Positions 23,028 to 33,743 of a stretch of 64,000 nt of DNA are shown here, piece by piece. The notes below the pieces were generated by a model. It was not told the DNA's origin. It was given only the letters and a program-made list of their open reading frames with translations, and ran no database searches. This DNA is from Fistulifera solaris (lineage: Eukaryota; Bacillariophyta; Bacillariophyceae; Naviculales; Stauroneidaceae): NCBI GenBank assembly GCA_030295235.1, contig AP026149.1:372001-436000 (forward strand), written 5' to 3'. The translations under genes and the position numbers were made by a program. How positions within the stretch are numbered: the stretch's first letter is position 1; every line of letters starts with the position of its first letter.

Positions 23028-25932
23028 TTAGTAGGACCTACCCCATAGTACCCAGCACGTCGCCACTTTGCCACTCGCAATACACATGGTACCCTCTGGG
23101 AGCTCCGGCTGATTAAACGGAATACACAAAGTCTTGGCAGCAACACTCGTTGCCGTCTTTTCGTCTTCGCCGTCTTGACCAAGAGTCTTCAAACTTTCCT
23201 CTCGGCTCGTCTTCTTCACCCAATCTTCCCAGTCTTGGTGTTCGCCACCACACCATGGCGTTAATACTAAGTTATGTTTTTCCAAATTGGGAACAAAGTC
23301 CTTCCACTCAGTTACTTTGACAACGTGTGCGTCACGCGCTTCTTTCGCTTTAATGAACATGGCGCTTTGGATTTCATCCAGTTTGGCTTTAAGACGCGCG
23401 CCTAGACCTTCAATAGGGAAATCCACCTTTTCCCCGTTGTGGCGGACAACAACGCGAGCGCTCTTATTCTCGATATCGCGGGGACCGACCTCGACTCGAA
23501 TTGGGACACCCTTTTGTTCCCAATGGTTGTACTTCCAGCCCGGATTGTACAAATCGCGATCGTCATATTTAACGCGGATACCACACGCCTTTAGGTCCGC
23601 TCGAATCGCTTCACAGTATGGTGCAGCATCAGCGGCGCTCAAATGTTTGCTGATAATAGCCACAATCACAACCTGCAACGGGGCCACGCGCGGAGGCAAC
23701 ACTAAACCAGTGTCATCTCCATGGACCATCACCATCACACCTAGAGTTCGTGTTGTCAGCCCCCATGATGTCTGCCAAGCAGTCTGTGTCTCTCCCTTAT
23801 CATCCTGAAATGTAATGTCGAACATTTTTCCAAAGTTTTGGCCCAGATGGTGGGATGTGGCGCCCTGAATTGCTCGACCAGATCCAGCAATGTACGCTTC
23901 CACAGTTGTAGTTCGGTAGCCCCCGGCAAACTTTTCAGCTTCAGTCTTGTATCCAGGAATTACAGGAACCGCCAGCAAGTCTTCGTATACTTGGCGATAC
24001 AATTCGAGCGCATCCATTACCATCTTTTCAGCGTCTTCGAATGTAGCATGAGCAGTATGACCTTCTTGCCACAAGAATTCACGTGTTCGTAAGAATGGGG
24101 TGGGGTATTTGAACTCCCAACGCACCACGTTTGCCCACTGATTCAACTTGAGCGGGAGATCGCGGTGACTGCGAATCCAATCGGAATAAGCGGGATACAT
24201 GATTGTCTCAGAAGTTGGACGGATGGCAATAGGATTTTCAAGATCTCCATCGCCCGATTTGGTCACCCATGCAACTTCAGGTGCAAAACCTTCCACATGA
24301 TCTTTTTCCTTCTCTAAGCGGCTTTTTGATACGAACATGGGAAAATATGTGTTTTCAACTCCCAAATCTTCCTGGATGCGCTCGTTGAACCACAACTGAA
24401 TAAGTTCCCACATTTTATAAGACCAGGGGCGTAGAATGTAACATCCCGAAATATCGTAGTAGGATATCATCTCGGAAAGTACAATAACATCCGTGTACCA
24501 GTTGGGAAAATTCTCGGTTTTCTTCCACTGCAAAGCCAACAATGTCTCTCCTTTCTTGGCGGTCTTCTTATCGGCAACTTCCTTTTTCGCCTTTGGTTCC
24601 TGTTGTGCTTTTGGCTCTTTAGACGGAGCAGGCGCATTCGGATCGACTTCCGCAAACTCCAAAAGGACAGGCTCCACTCCAACGTTTTGCAGAGCATCCT
24701 TCATTGCCTGCGGCGTCATTTGGACGGACATATCGTTGCGGAGAGGATGCGAATGAACAAACGAGTAGTTGTCGAAAAGAGCCTTGTCCATGACCAAGGT
24801 GATTTTATCCGCAGATACTTCATCATTAGCTTTCTTCACATTGACTCCATCTTGAATGACGCACAATGGACCCACGCTTCCCGGCTTGACCCGCAAAAGC
24901 TCATCCAACACCGCCGCATCCGCCATTCGCAAGTTGGTTTTACCCGCTAGTTTCAAATCGTGCCCCAAATTTTTGGTGTTCACATTCGCCGTGGGACGCA
25001 CTGTGACGAGGAATAGTCCATGCTTCTTATCACGCAGAAACAAGTTCTTGGTGTGAGTGTGGGTACGGTCGGGAAGAGGAACTTTGGAAACGAGCTCTTC
25101 CGCCGTGTTGCACGAGTCATGAGAATATGCCGTGTGTTCGATCGCCATGTCCATGAGCTTCTTTAGAACAGTATTGTTCTCATCCACGGCGACCACCGGA
25201 GTAGCCGGAGCTGAAGCAGCAACAGGAAGAGGCATTTCCAAAGGACTCGCGGTGCCCTCCGTCAACGCATCAGCCCATCCCCTCAAAGTCACTTTGAGCG
25301 CTTCATCAGAAAGGCACGCTTGTAGTTTGTCCAATACAGTCTTGCACCAACGGTGTGCTTGTTGAGGAAGTTCCTTCACTTGCACAGTGTGACAGACTCC
25401 GGCCACCGCGACGGCGGTGACAGCATCTGCCGCTGTTGCCACATCCCCGACCAAAACCGTTTTATGATTTTGAAACAAATGCTTTTCAATCTCCATCAAA
25501 AAGTCTTCCACGGCAGCTACAAATAGTGGTTCTGTCTTTTCTGTGTGTTTGTTGCGAGGGAGAAAAGTGAGCTGACAAACATAATGTAAGAAACTAGTAG
25601 AGTCTAGCGATGTACTAAACTCACCTTGTCGAAGAACGGGAAGTAAAGTTTGATCGACGGACTCAATCCAACTATCGACAGCAGCTTGTTGTGCGGGAGT
25701 CGATCCCAGCAAGGCCGAATTGCCTTTCAACAAAAGACGCACGGCTCCCGACAAGCCAACCGCGGAAAATTCTTGGCTGACATCGGTAAACGAATGCTTC
25801 ACCGTCTGAACCAAGGAGCACTTGTTGCCTTCTTCTTTAAAAAGTCAAATCAGCATTGGTCAGTTGCGCGACGATCTGGATGAGGGTGGCATCGATGCCA
25901 CTGGCTTGGCCAACAAATGTAGTTGTTTGCAT
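23028..25932 (-). CDS. Prolyl-tRNA synthetase with YbaK-type editing domain
   Basis: Charges tRNA-Pro. The layout is: a GST-C-like helical N-terminus (to about 210), a YbaK/ProXp editing domain (about 255-420, with KNLFLRDKKHGLFLVTVRP), a Lys/Glu linker, then the archaeal/eukaryotic-type ProRS core with class II motif 2 around FLRTREFLWQEGHTAHAT and motif 3 region TTRTLGVMVMVHGDD. The start at 25932 gives MQTTTFVGQASGIDATLIQI; from there the A5 run at 25839-25843 is one base too long and moves the frame into the main open frame. Corrected length is about 967 residues. Fused editing plus ProRS resembles the apicomplexan enzymes. It is divergent from ribosomal protein eS21. Confidence 0.93.
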
Positions 25933-26663
25933 GGCGACTTTCGTTCTCTCTTTTTTTTAATAAAAAAGCAAGAAAAGGAAAGCACGGGCCCTTTCGTTTA
26001 CGATTGCTGCAGCACAAACTCCCAACGAGAGCGAAAAGAGACGAGCTTTTGGCTTGTTGTTAACTGCAGATTACTGTTTTGTTGATCCTTAACGGCGATA
26101 AATGCCGCGATGCGGAGGAATAAAAAACAAACGCGCTCAATTATTAACAATACTTGTACGTACCAAAACATACGGCTGGCGATGAGTGCAAATACCCTCC
26201 GGGTCTTTTTGGTGAAATAAATAGGTTCAAACTCGCCCTTTGACGGGCGCTGACAGACACGATGTATGTCCGCTGGCCGGTGAATATTTTAGTAGAGCGG
26301 TAACCGCACTCATCGTATTGTCAACAACAAGTCAAATAGTCCGACGACTGTTTGTTGCTGGTCATCTTGATTGTAACGCTCGGTAAGTAGCCTTTTATGC
26401 CATTGAATCGAAAAGAAAAAGGAATAATCAAGAATTAGCAAAGCAAGGTAAATGGAGGGATACAGCCGAAGTTAGCGAAGAATCAGTAAACGGTGCCTGG
26501 GGAAAAATTCCGAACTCAATCTGCTCCTCGTGCTGTTGTTGTTCTGCGGCATTTGTATTTTTGTTACTCGCAATGGCCTTCTGAGAAGTTTTAATCATTT
26601 TAGTAAGCTCGTACTTACCCTGAGTCTTTCTTATCACAGAATTTTTTTTTGTAGACAATCACA
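25933..26663. promoter_or_regulatory. Divergent promoter region of ProRS and eS21
   Basis: Two translation genes share this upstream region. Small hairpins (ACCC-TCC-GGGT before T5 near 26200, and GCCC-TTTGAC-GGGC near 26237) lie between them. The right part is taken up by a likely intron in the eS21 leader. Confidence 0.45.
26383..26654 (+). other. Likely 5'-UTR intron of eS21
   Basis: A consensus donor GTAAGT at 26383 follows CGCTCG, and a T-rich tract with acceptor TTTGTAG ends at 26654, nine bases before the eS21 ATG. Introns in ribosomal-protein leaders are common. A second acceptor (TTATCACAG, near 26639) is possible. Confidence 0.5.
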
Positions 26664-26918
26664 ATGCAGAACGAAAGCGGACAAAACGTGGACTTGTACG
26701 TCCCTCGCAAATGCTCTTACACCAACCGCCTTATCCAGGCGAAGGATCATGCTGCCGTACAAATCAATGTTGCCAATGTAGACCCGGTTACCGGAATCAT
26801 GACGGGTGATAGCAATGTCTACTGCTTGGCCGGATACATCCGATTCAAGAGCGAAGGAGACATGGCACTTACCTCGCTGGTACGAGCCAAAGATGCGGCT
26901 GCCGTCGGTTCAAGTTAA
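26664..26918 (+). CDS. RPS21: 40S ribosomal protein eS21
   Basis: A complete 84-residue eS21, the usual length. It starts MQNESGQNVDLYVPRKCSYT and carries the family motif TNRLIQAKDHAAVQINVANV. This is a eukaryote-specific protein of the small subunit needed for 18S rRNA maturation. ATG follows a likely leader intron and there is no intron in the coding part. It is divergent from the prolyl-tRNA synthetase gene, so the two may be co-expressed. Confidence 0.95.
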   Translation: MQNESGQNVDLYVPRKCSYTNRLIQAKDHAAVQINVANVDPVTGIMTGDSNVYCLAGYIRFKSEGDMALTSLVRAKDAAAVGSS

Positions 26919-27284
26919 ATAACAACTTGTATAATGAATTCTAAATCCAAATCTTACTCTATACGATATGAGGTGTATATTTCTTGCCGACTAGGACTTG
27001 GTTCATATTCATGACAACTGCGTCCCTTGAGTTAACGGTAGTAAGGAAGCGTCTACAGTGGCAAAATGCACTAGGAGAAAAGCAGGCTCAGAATACGGAG
27101 TATAAGGCGATAGAAGAATAAATTTTGCCTAGAAAGTATTTAGATTGCTGTGCTCGCATTTTCTTGAGTTCTCAGCATCGTGTAATACAATCAAAGACTA
27201 GTGAAGGGATCGGCGATTATAATCTAAAGCAAGGAGTCACATGAACTCTCCGTTTCCAATCCCAGTAGCCATCATAACACCAGT
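26919..27284. other. Convergent 3' intergenic region
   Basis: Lies between the 3' ends of eS21 and the small hypothetical gene. Nothing recognised. Confidence 0.5.
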
Positions 27285-27551
27285 CTAAAGAAGTAGTGTC
27301 GGTTCACCGCCTTCACTTTCCTCGTCCAGCATCGGTAGCAAAATTTGACTGTCAATATTCCCAGCTTCTTTCGCCGACGCCTCCCAGTCATCTTGTTCAC
27401 CGTACATTTCCTTCTTTTCGCGTGCAACACGCATCCAATCTTCTTCAGTGGCTTGACCCTCGGCACTGGCGAGTTTAGCCTCGTTACGTGCCCGAGCGGC
27501 TGCCAAATAGTCGGCTTCTGATGTGGGATATCTGGAGCGGAGTTGGTTCAT
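27285..27551 (-). CDS. Small hydrophilic hypothetical protein
   Basis: An 88-residue open frame with biased, protein-like composition: rich in Ala, Glu and Lys, with two probable helices (YLAAARARNEAKLASA and DWMRVAREKKEMYGEQ) and an acidic end. No signal or membrane segment. I do not recognise the family. It could be a complete small protein or the last exon of a longer gene, though no obvious acceptor is needed because ATG is in frame. It is supported only by composition and length. Confidence 0.45.
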   Translation of the reverse strand: MNQLRSRYPTSEADYLAAARARNEAKLASAEGQATEEDWMRVAREKKEMYGEQDDWEASAKEAGNIDSQILLPMLDEESEGGEPTLLL

Positions 27552-28180
27552 TTTTGGGCAATCTCTTCTTGAGAAAGGAGTAATCGTCTTTGTTCGCCAT
27601 TTCCATCGTCTGAGAGCTTTCGAATTAAAAGAGCGCGCGGATTATGTACCGGAAAAGGTGCAAAGGCTGCCGCAACCTCCATCATGAGAAAGAACAAAAT
27701 TGTGAACTGAGAGTGCATGGCTGATATAAAGCTATGTGGTCCAGGAATGAGGACGTCCTTTCTACGCGTGACGGAGATTTCAAATAAAAAGGGAGAGAGA
27801 GCTTATTTTAGTTCCAGACGAAACGTTTGCTCAATTCAGTTGATAGCAATAACATTTATTACTTTTACGCATCCCCATCATCGTCGATCGCGCTGCGTGC
27901 GTTTTGCAATTTATTTGCGCCCATCGTTGTCGTTTTGTTCATGACTCAGGATTCATGAATGACATCCATATGATGATGATGAGGTCGAGTACCGGAACTG
28001 TGAGGGGTATTGCCGTTTCGAGTACAAATGCGCGCCGGCAGGGACGAAAAAAATCACAAAACCGCCGACATGAAAATTCTTGCACCTCTTTTTTTCTTTC
28101 CTTCAGTTTTCTCGTGAAAAGGCAATGGAAGACGAGAGGACGGACAATAGCGTCATGCATACGATGTTCCATTGACAACG
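27552..28180. promoter_or_regulatory. Divergent upstream region of the small ORF and M11 gene
   Basis: No gene recognised. It should hold both promoters. Confidence 0.4.
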
Positions 28181-29729
28181 ATGATGATTCAACTTGAAGC
28201 GAGAAAAGGACTTCTTTGGGCTACAGCAGGCCTTCTTGCCGCTGCGTTCTGCATGCTGTTGATCCATCTCAATCAAGATCCCTTGAGTTCTGTCATTCAA
28301 GCAAGCGAAGTCGTCTCTCACAATGTTATGTGTCGTCTAGTGGTGATGGAGACCGTATATGAGTCGGAAAAAGAAGATACTGATGAAATTATATGTGTAC
28401 CTCTGGTTAACGGCAAAGAAAGTAGTTTAGAAATCCAGCTTTCCTTGCCACAGTTTATCCTCGACAACGGGGAATATTCACGAAAACTCCAACAAGGTCA
28501 ATTATATGCAAACATCACGAATGCGACAATCAGTCATGGGGAACTTCGACTATCACACGATTCTACTTTTGATGCGATCGATTATTCTCCATCACATTCC
28601 CGGCGTCTCAGCGAGAAATCTGCGACTACAGGTACACTAACGATAGCCATCATTCGTATTTCAACCATCGATTCAGAGCCCTCTGTATCACGAGAGCAGT
28701 TGCTATCGCTTTTCGACGACAGTGAAGAAACCGTTTCGTTTCCTTCCCAGTTCAAAAAGTGCTCAGCTGGGAGATTAACATGGGAACCAGTCGACGTTTT
28801 CGATGTTTCCGTCAATCAGCCTTTATCCGATTTCAGTTCTGGGGCGTCTATCGTTCACGCAGCAATCAATCAAGTTCAATATGATATGAATGTTGAAGAT
28901 ATTACCTTCATTGCCGATCGTATCATGTTTTGCACTCCTCCAGGAACTGGGTCGTGGGTAGCGTCGGCTGGCTTGTACCATTGGAGGGCCCAGTTCAACG
29001 ACGATTGGTGTCTCTCCATTACAGCCGCTATGCATGAGTTGTCACACACAATTGGCCTCTTGCATTCCAATAAAGACGGCGTGAAGTATGCCGATACTAC
29101 CGGAAATATGGCCAAGTCATTTCGGACAAGTGATGCACCGTTGCGGTGTTTCAATGGGCGAAACAACCACTACTCGGATGGTATCATGATCGAGAAGTGG
29201 TGATTGATCCCTGAAAACGTTTCCGGAGCTAATCAAGCTCGCGGCGTTTGTGGATTTTACGAGAACCGCGGAAGACGAGCCTGTCCTTGTTACACTCCCA
29301 GGAAATTTACACATCCAATTCAACCGCGCAAAAAAATACAATTCAGGCACAGGGCTCTATCAGGATATGGTGACAATAACAGGCGAGGGTCTCGCGGGGA
29401 CCGAGTTAGTCGCTGGACTAGGTGTCGGCGACCAATTGATTGTGGAATCGTTTCAGAACACTGTAGCTGATCTTTTAATTGAGGTGTGCGAATGGATAAA
29501 AAATGATAATGGCGTCGATATCATGATGATCAGCGTGGGCATAGGACCTTCGACATGTGAAAGCGGAATTACCTCTCGCAACACGATTAACTACCGTTTT
29601 CCGGCGCACGAACAGTCTCAAAACACTAGTGAACATCAAGTGTCAGTTGATTGCGCAGTCAAAGGGTTGTGTAAATTCTCTAATCGTTTAAAAGTCTGGG
29701 GCTCAAATGTAGGAACGAATTTGCCATGA
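28181..29729 (+). CDS. Gametolysin-like peptidase M11 (zinc metallopeptidase)
   Basis: An N-terminal hydrophobic segment (LLWATAGLLAAAFCMLLIHL) acts as signal peptide or anchor. The catalytic motif HELSHTIGLLHS (HExxHxxxxxH) follows a conserved AMHELSH context, with NMAKSF and a CFNGRNNHYSD segment after it, as in Chlamydomonas gametolysin and related M11 enzymes that cut extracellular matrix proteins. The coding frame changes twice, close to 29175 and 29213; each needs one added base (the second at a C3 run), after which the C-terminal beta-rich part reads through LPGNLHIQFNRAKKYNSGTG to 29729. Corrected length is about 516 residues. Two changes in 40 bases could also mark real decay, so function is likely but not certain. 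Confidence 0.72.
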
Positions 29730-29759
29730 AAAGCGCAGCGATAACATATAACGTATAAA

Positions 29760-30576
29760 TCATTGCTTCATTCCTTCAGCTCTTTTCTTTTGAATACCAT
29801 CATACAATCCCTTGGCACCGGCAAGCGTGCTAAAGCCAATGTAGGAATAGAAGATTACTTCGCCCCCTTTCTGGATGTTTGTTTTCTGTTTGACAATCCA
29901 TTTGTTTCCGTCGTTCCACCGAATTCCATCTACATCTTCATATCCTAGATGTGTGTTCGCGGAGTTTGCGGGCTCCCAAACCTGCAAGAGATGTCTCAAG
30001 TTGAGATGACTATCCAACAGAGAAGCCAACATTGTACAGAAAGACCAAGATCTAACTTACACCCTCGTGCATCCCATCGCCTGCCGATATTTTGTTTCCT
30101 GGTAAAACCTCCCCATAAAATTCTCCCCGACGGAATTTATACTTCCGGATTTCTTCTTTCGAACAGCCGCGAAGAACTGGATCATCTTTCGGCCCAACGG
30201 CGGTTCCGGTGTAATGAAATGTTTTTCCGTCGTCCAAGACCTCGATTCGTCGGTTGCAAAGAGGGTGTAAAGGATCCGAGTACTCGTGATTGAAAACACT
30301 ATCAAAAGCATGAGAAGGACTTGCGAGTTGAGTCGAAAGTAGCAACGAAATGAAAGTTACTTTGCATGATTCGGAAAGAAAAGTGTTTGTCTTGACCGCT
30401 TTCAAAGATGCGGTACTTTGAGGCAAAACAAATTGATGGTTCGTTCGAGATGTAGTAACTGCATTGAGAGGGTTGCCAAGGAATGCTTGGCACCTTGGCG
30501 CGCCGACGGCTACCAAAAAGCCGATTCCGCAGTACAATAGCCTCATAACTTTTCTTGTTGTCATTTGTCGAAGCAT
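29760..30576 (-). CDS. Plastid, probable thylakoid-lumen or thylakoid-membrane protein
   Basis: A 245-residue protein in two exons; the intron is 29982-30060 (GTAAGT...TTGCAG, phase 0). The N-terminus is a signal peptide ending CQA, followed at once by FLG, the Phe+1 signature of diatom plastid presequences. A second hydrophobic stretch (VTFISLLLSTQLASPSHA) ends in an AxA-type site, as in thylakoid-lumen targeting. The mature part has a Trp/Asp-rich region (YEDVDGIRWNDGNKWIV) and ends with a hydrophobic segment near YSYIGFSTLAGAKGLYDG. The mature domain is not recognised. A TGACGTCA box lies about 100 bases before the start. Confidence 0.72.
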
Positions 30577-30676
30577 AATTATGATGACAACAAATAAAAT
30601 ATCTTTCTTTCCGAAAAAAAAAACGAGATCGATTTGAACGACGAGATCGCGGCGACTCAGTCACACAGAAGTTGCG

Positions 30677-30684
30677 TGACGTCA
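30677..30684. promoter_or_regulatory. CRE-type palindrome TGACGTCA
   Basis: Located 101 bases upstream of the start of the plastid protein gene at 29760-30576 and preceded by GCG, giving GCGTGACGTCAC. Similar boxes mediate CO2/cAMP response in a diatom carbonic anhydrase promoter; a role here is inferred. Confidence 0.45.
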
Positions 30685-31175
30685 CTGTAGTTCAAGGTGT
30701 AGTCGGAACGACAAATAGATTTTAGTCATAAACATTTTGGACTCTCCTCAAGTCGACGGCTATTTCAAACGTCCGTTCACTATCATTTTTGGTATGCTGA
30801 TTGTCGTTATGATGAAGCCATCAAAATCTCAAGCAATTGCAATGAACCTCTTGCCTTTTCATGTCCTCTGTAGAGCAATTGCTGAAAGCCATGAATGAGA
30901 AGTGATTGTTACCAGGTACTGTCGAGCAGAACTAATTAGGGTGAAGGCTTCCACGAGTGCATTAGAATTCAGACTCATCAATCCAGATTCAGCCTAGACA
31001 GACAGCACTTTAACACTTGTTGCTTCTATTAGCTTGGTGAGTTATCTGTGCCTTTTTCATAAAACAATGTCTCCAGAAGCCATTGCATTGTACGCCTCGC
31101 AAGCAGGTCGACAATCCTGGGGATGGTTGTTGCCCGTTTTTACTATAGATTCAAAGTGAAGGCGACCTTTCTCAG

Positions 31176-31200
31176 CCATGACTGCATTTTCCAGTCATGC
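31176..31200. repeat. Dispersed hairpin element, copy c
   Basis: The clearest copy: CATGACTG at 31177-31184 and CAGTCATG at 31192-31199 form a perfect 8-bp stem around a CATTTTC loop. Confidence 0.55.
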
Positions 31201-31316
31201 AATCTCGAAACGCGACAACGATTGCGATGAAGAATACCAGTCGGTTATACCTTTTGTCTTTTCTTACTTCCATCAGTAACAGGATGTCCTCTAAAATAAG
31301 AATGACGTGAAGAGAA

Positions 31317-32127
31317 ATGAAGCAGACGGAGAAGCTCGAGGAAGCGACTCCCGCAGCAAAACGAAAAACAAAGTCAACATTTCTTGTCAGCAATCGTCGC
31401 CATCGGCTCTTTGCCATCTCTCCCGATGTAAATGAGGAGACTGCGTCGAAATATAAGGAAAAGTGAAGCGATAAACGCGCAACTGACACGCCTGAAAAAG
31501 AGGATGCATCAAAGAATGGAGGTGACGGAGAGAATGATGATCTTGTCTGCTATCGGGGCAGTGCTGCTTATGCCGTACTGAAACACATCAATCACGACGA
31601 GCCCGACGAAGAGATTTCGTTCTCTAAACTTCCGGAGGATTCCCAATCGAAGCTATATATCAAGAATGGAGATTAGACCCTGCCGCAATTGATGATTTAG
31701 CGGAAATAGTTTCGTTACCCTTTCCGGTATTCCATCACTCGAGAGAGAGTCACCAGCAACACGCGAGGCCGGCTACTATTCGACGAAACGAAGTGCTGCC
31801 ACAAGAGAAAATTTCCGCAATCGGAGATGATGTGCTCGTGTATCAACGCAATCGTAAAATTGGATCAGGTGCCTACCATCAACGATTGGTTTCGAAGCAA
31901 CGCGAGGATGGTTCTAACAACCGTGTAATCTCTTGGTAAAAGGAACAATAATAGATGCGATTCTGGAATCGCTATTTGTTGTGAAATCCAGCGACCTTAA
32001 GATTACGTGGCAGGTTCCATCGTCGGACATATTTCACGCAAACTCCGCAACGACGAGGAAAGAAAGTTACAGCCGAAAAAGAATTAGAGACGCCTTCATG
32101 GATTGCTTGACTTATGAGCTTCGGTAA
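31317..32127 (+). pseudogene. Hypothetical gene, damaged or error-rich
   Basis: Protein-like coding is seen in order across three frames on the plus strand: a basic Lys/Glu-rich start (MKQTEKLEEATPAAKRKTKS), an acidic middle (HINHDEPDEEISFSKLPEDS), then WRLDPAAIDDLAEIVSLPF, GDDVLVYQRNRKIGSGAYH and finally DAILESLFVVKSSDLKITWQ to a stop at 32127. An in-frame TGA lies near 31455 and frame changes occur near 31664 and 31930. Continuous codon-like text on one strand argues for a former or real gene of about 265 residues. The in-frame stop makes decay likelier than for the other frameshifted genes here. Family not recognised. Confidence 0.45.
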
Positions 32128-32504
32128 TTTACTCTTTGACTCATAACTATGTCGCCCTGGTCATATTAGTAGTGCTTGTCTAATTGTCTCCTCTCACATA
32201 AATCAGGAAAAAAGCGATTCACGAGTGGACTCGGGTCCTTATGCTAGTGTGTCCACCTTGACGAAATCGTTAGCATCAGATGCCTTTCGAAAGAAACAAC
32301 GCGTACAAAAACTCGTTTGAATAATGGTCAGACGAATTTCACAAGAGATTTCTTCTCTGATGACCATTAATTAACTTGCAGTCCATTAGGTATCGCGCAC
32401 ATCTTCTCAATAAAGGGCATCACCATTGTAGCTAGAACTGAATCAGAGAAGGTTACTATATTTCTAACGTTTATGAATCAGTTTGTTCTACAAGTGTCTT
32501 CACC
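32128..32504. other. Convergent 3' intergenic region
   Basis: Between the damaged gene and the ankyrin gene 3' end. Nothing recognised. Confidence 0.45.
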
Positions 32505-33125
32505 TCATCTGTTTGTTAGCGAAGGGCGGCTTGCGCTTTTTAATATAGTTTTCTTTTCTTGCAAGAAATTAAACCATTCATTGTAATGTTCTTTGCGAAT
32601 GTAATGGAAGGGCACATGACCCCTGACGTCTGTTACATATAGAAGTCCTGGCTCCTTCTGTAAAATATACTCAACAAGATCATAGCGAGGCTTTGACGTC
32701 CAGCAGGCATCATGCAAAGGTGTGCGGCCATAATCATCTCGTACGCGAAGTGAAACACCGGCTTCTTCTGTCAGAAACTTTACTGGTTCTAATTCTCCCC
32801 TTCTGCATAGCATATGAATAAGAGATTCCCCGAATCGATTACAGCAAGTTAGGCTATTCCCCTCCGCATGAAGTTTCCGGAGTAGTGCTGTATCACCCGA
32901 TCTAGCCGCTTTGACAACTTCGACAGTATAAGATTCGATCATTTGCTCTGACGGTTTTATAAATTCGACATCAACGGGAAAGTCCTTCGAAAAACGAGAA
33001 ACGAGATTCACAGGGTCGCTGTTGCCGACACACGTCTGCTCCAGCCTCCGTTTTTTTCCGGCATTTACCAAAGTTGTCAAAATGACGGCTTGCTTGTGTA
33101 TTACTTGCTGAGGACCTGGATCCAT
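32505..33125 (-). CDS. Ankyrin-repeat protein
   Basis: A 206-residue protein from the ATG at 33125. About three ankyrin repeats lie in the middle, with the typical YGRTPLHDACW turn-helix motif, preceded by FGESLIHMLCRRGELEPVKF and an AARSGDTALLRKLHAEG unit. Ankyrin repeats mediate protein binding, and no catalytic domain is attached. Similar short ankyrin proteins with an RVRDDYGRTPLHDACW core form a large family in diatoms, as far as I recall; their function is unknown. No signal peptide is seen, so the protein is probably cytosolic or nuclear. The frame is intact. Confidence 0.78.
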   Translation of the reverse strand: MDPGPQQVIHKQAVILTTLVNAGKKRRLEQTCVGNSDPVNLVSRFSKDFPVDVEFIKPSEQMIESYTVEVVKAARSGDTALLRKLHAEGNSLTCCNRFGESLIHMLCRRGELEPVKFLTEEAGVSLRVRDDYGRTPLHDACWTSKPRYDLVEYILQKEPGLLYVTDVRGHVPFHYIRKEHYNEWFNFLQEKKTILKSASRPSLTNR

Positions 33126-33743
33126 GTTGTTACTTTTAAACACTTCTTTCTATTGCTTTCATTCATTCGTATTGAAAAACACGAAGGCCCGTGGAGAAAA
33201 AAATCCAGACAACAAGAAAACGTTACGTTGTCAAGTGCCGATGGTGGAAATTTTTTCACATATATATTTTATTCCTACGCTGCTTGCTAAAATGGAAAAG
33301 GTTGCAGCGAAGTTGAAGGATGCGTACTTGAAAAAGCTACAAAACAGCTTTGAAGGGAAGTGAGTATTGTCGAAATTGTATGAGTTGGTGGCATACGGTA
33401 CTGGAATCACAAAGCAAAGCCGGTGAAACTACGTGGCCATGTTGCCACATACCCCCTCTTTCTTACATTACAGATGACAGTCGACCGATGACACTCACCA
33501 CGTTGGATACAATGATGACGCTGCTATGTCCGTTTAAAATATAATGATGATGATTCCGGATTCCCAATGCTATGTGGTCTGGTTGTCGTCACTCCTCATC
33601 TGCTCCGCCTTATTTTTTTCGCGCAGTTTCGCACACATCATTCTTTTTCGCGACCGTTGACCGCCCTCCACATCGAACTGAAAAGCAATGAACCATCGTC
33701 AAATAACGAAGTCGCGACATTTAAAACTAGATATCTATTCGTG
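33126..33743. other. Intergenic region upstream of the DnaJ gene
   Basis: A 23-codon open frame at 33292-33363 (MEKVAAKLKDAYLKKLQNSF) ends beside a GTGAGT donor-like site, with a TTACATTACAG acceptor-like site near 33473. This could be a leader exon and intron, but splicing gives no longer frame. Nothing else is seen. Confidence 0.35.

Larger units (their letters stand above)
30577..31316. other. Intergenic region with regulatory-like motifs
   Basis: Holds a TGACGTCA box (30677-30684), a TACCAGGTA palindrome (30910-30918) and a perfect CATGACTG hairpin (31177-31199). No gene seen. Confidence 0.5.

Noticed and set aside
31455-31460. In-frame TGA of the 31 kb gene as a selenocysteine codon
   Set aside because: The context is a Lys/Glu-rich disordered stretch with no redox motif, no SECIS-like structure was seen, and other frame faults occur in the same gene.
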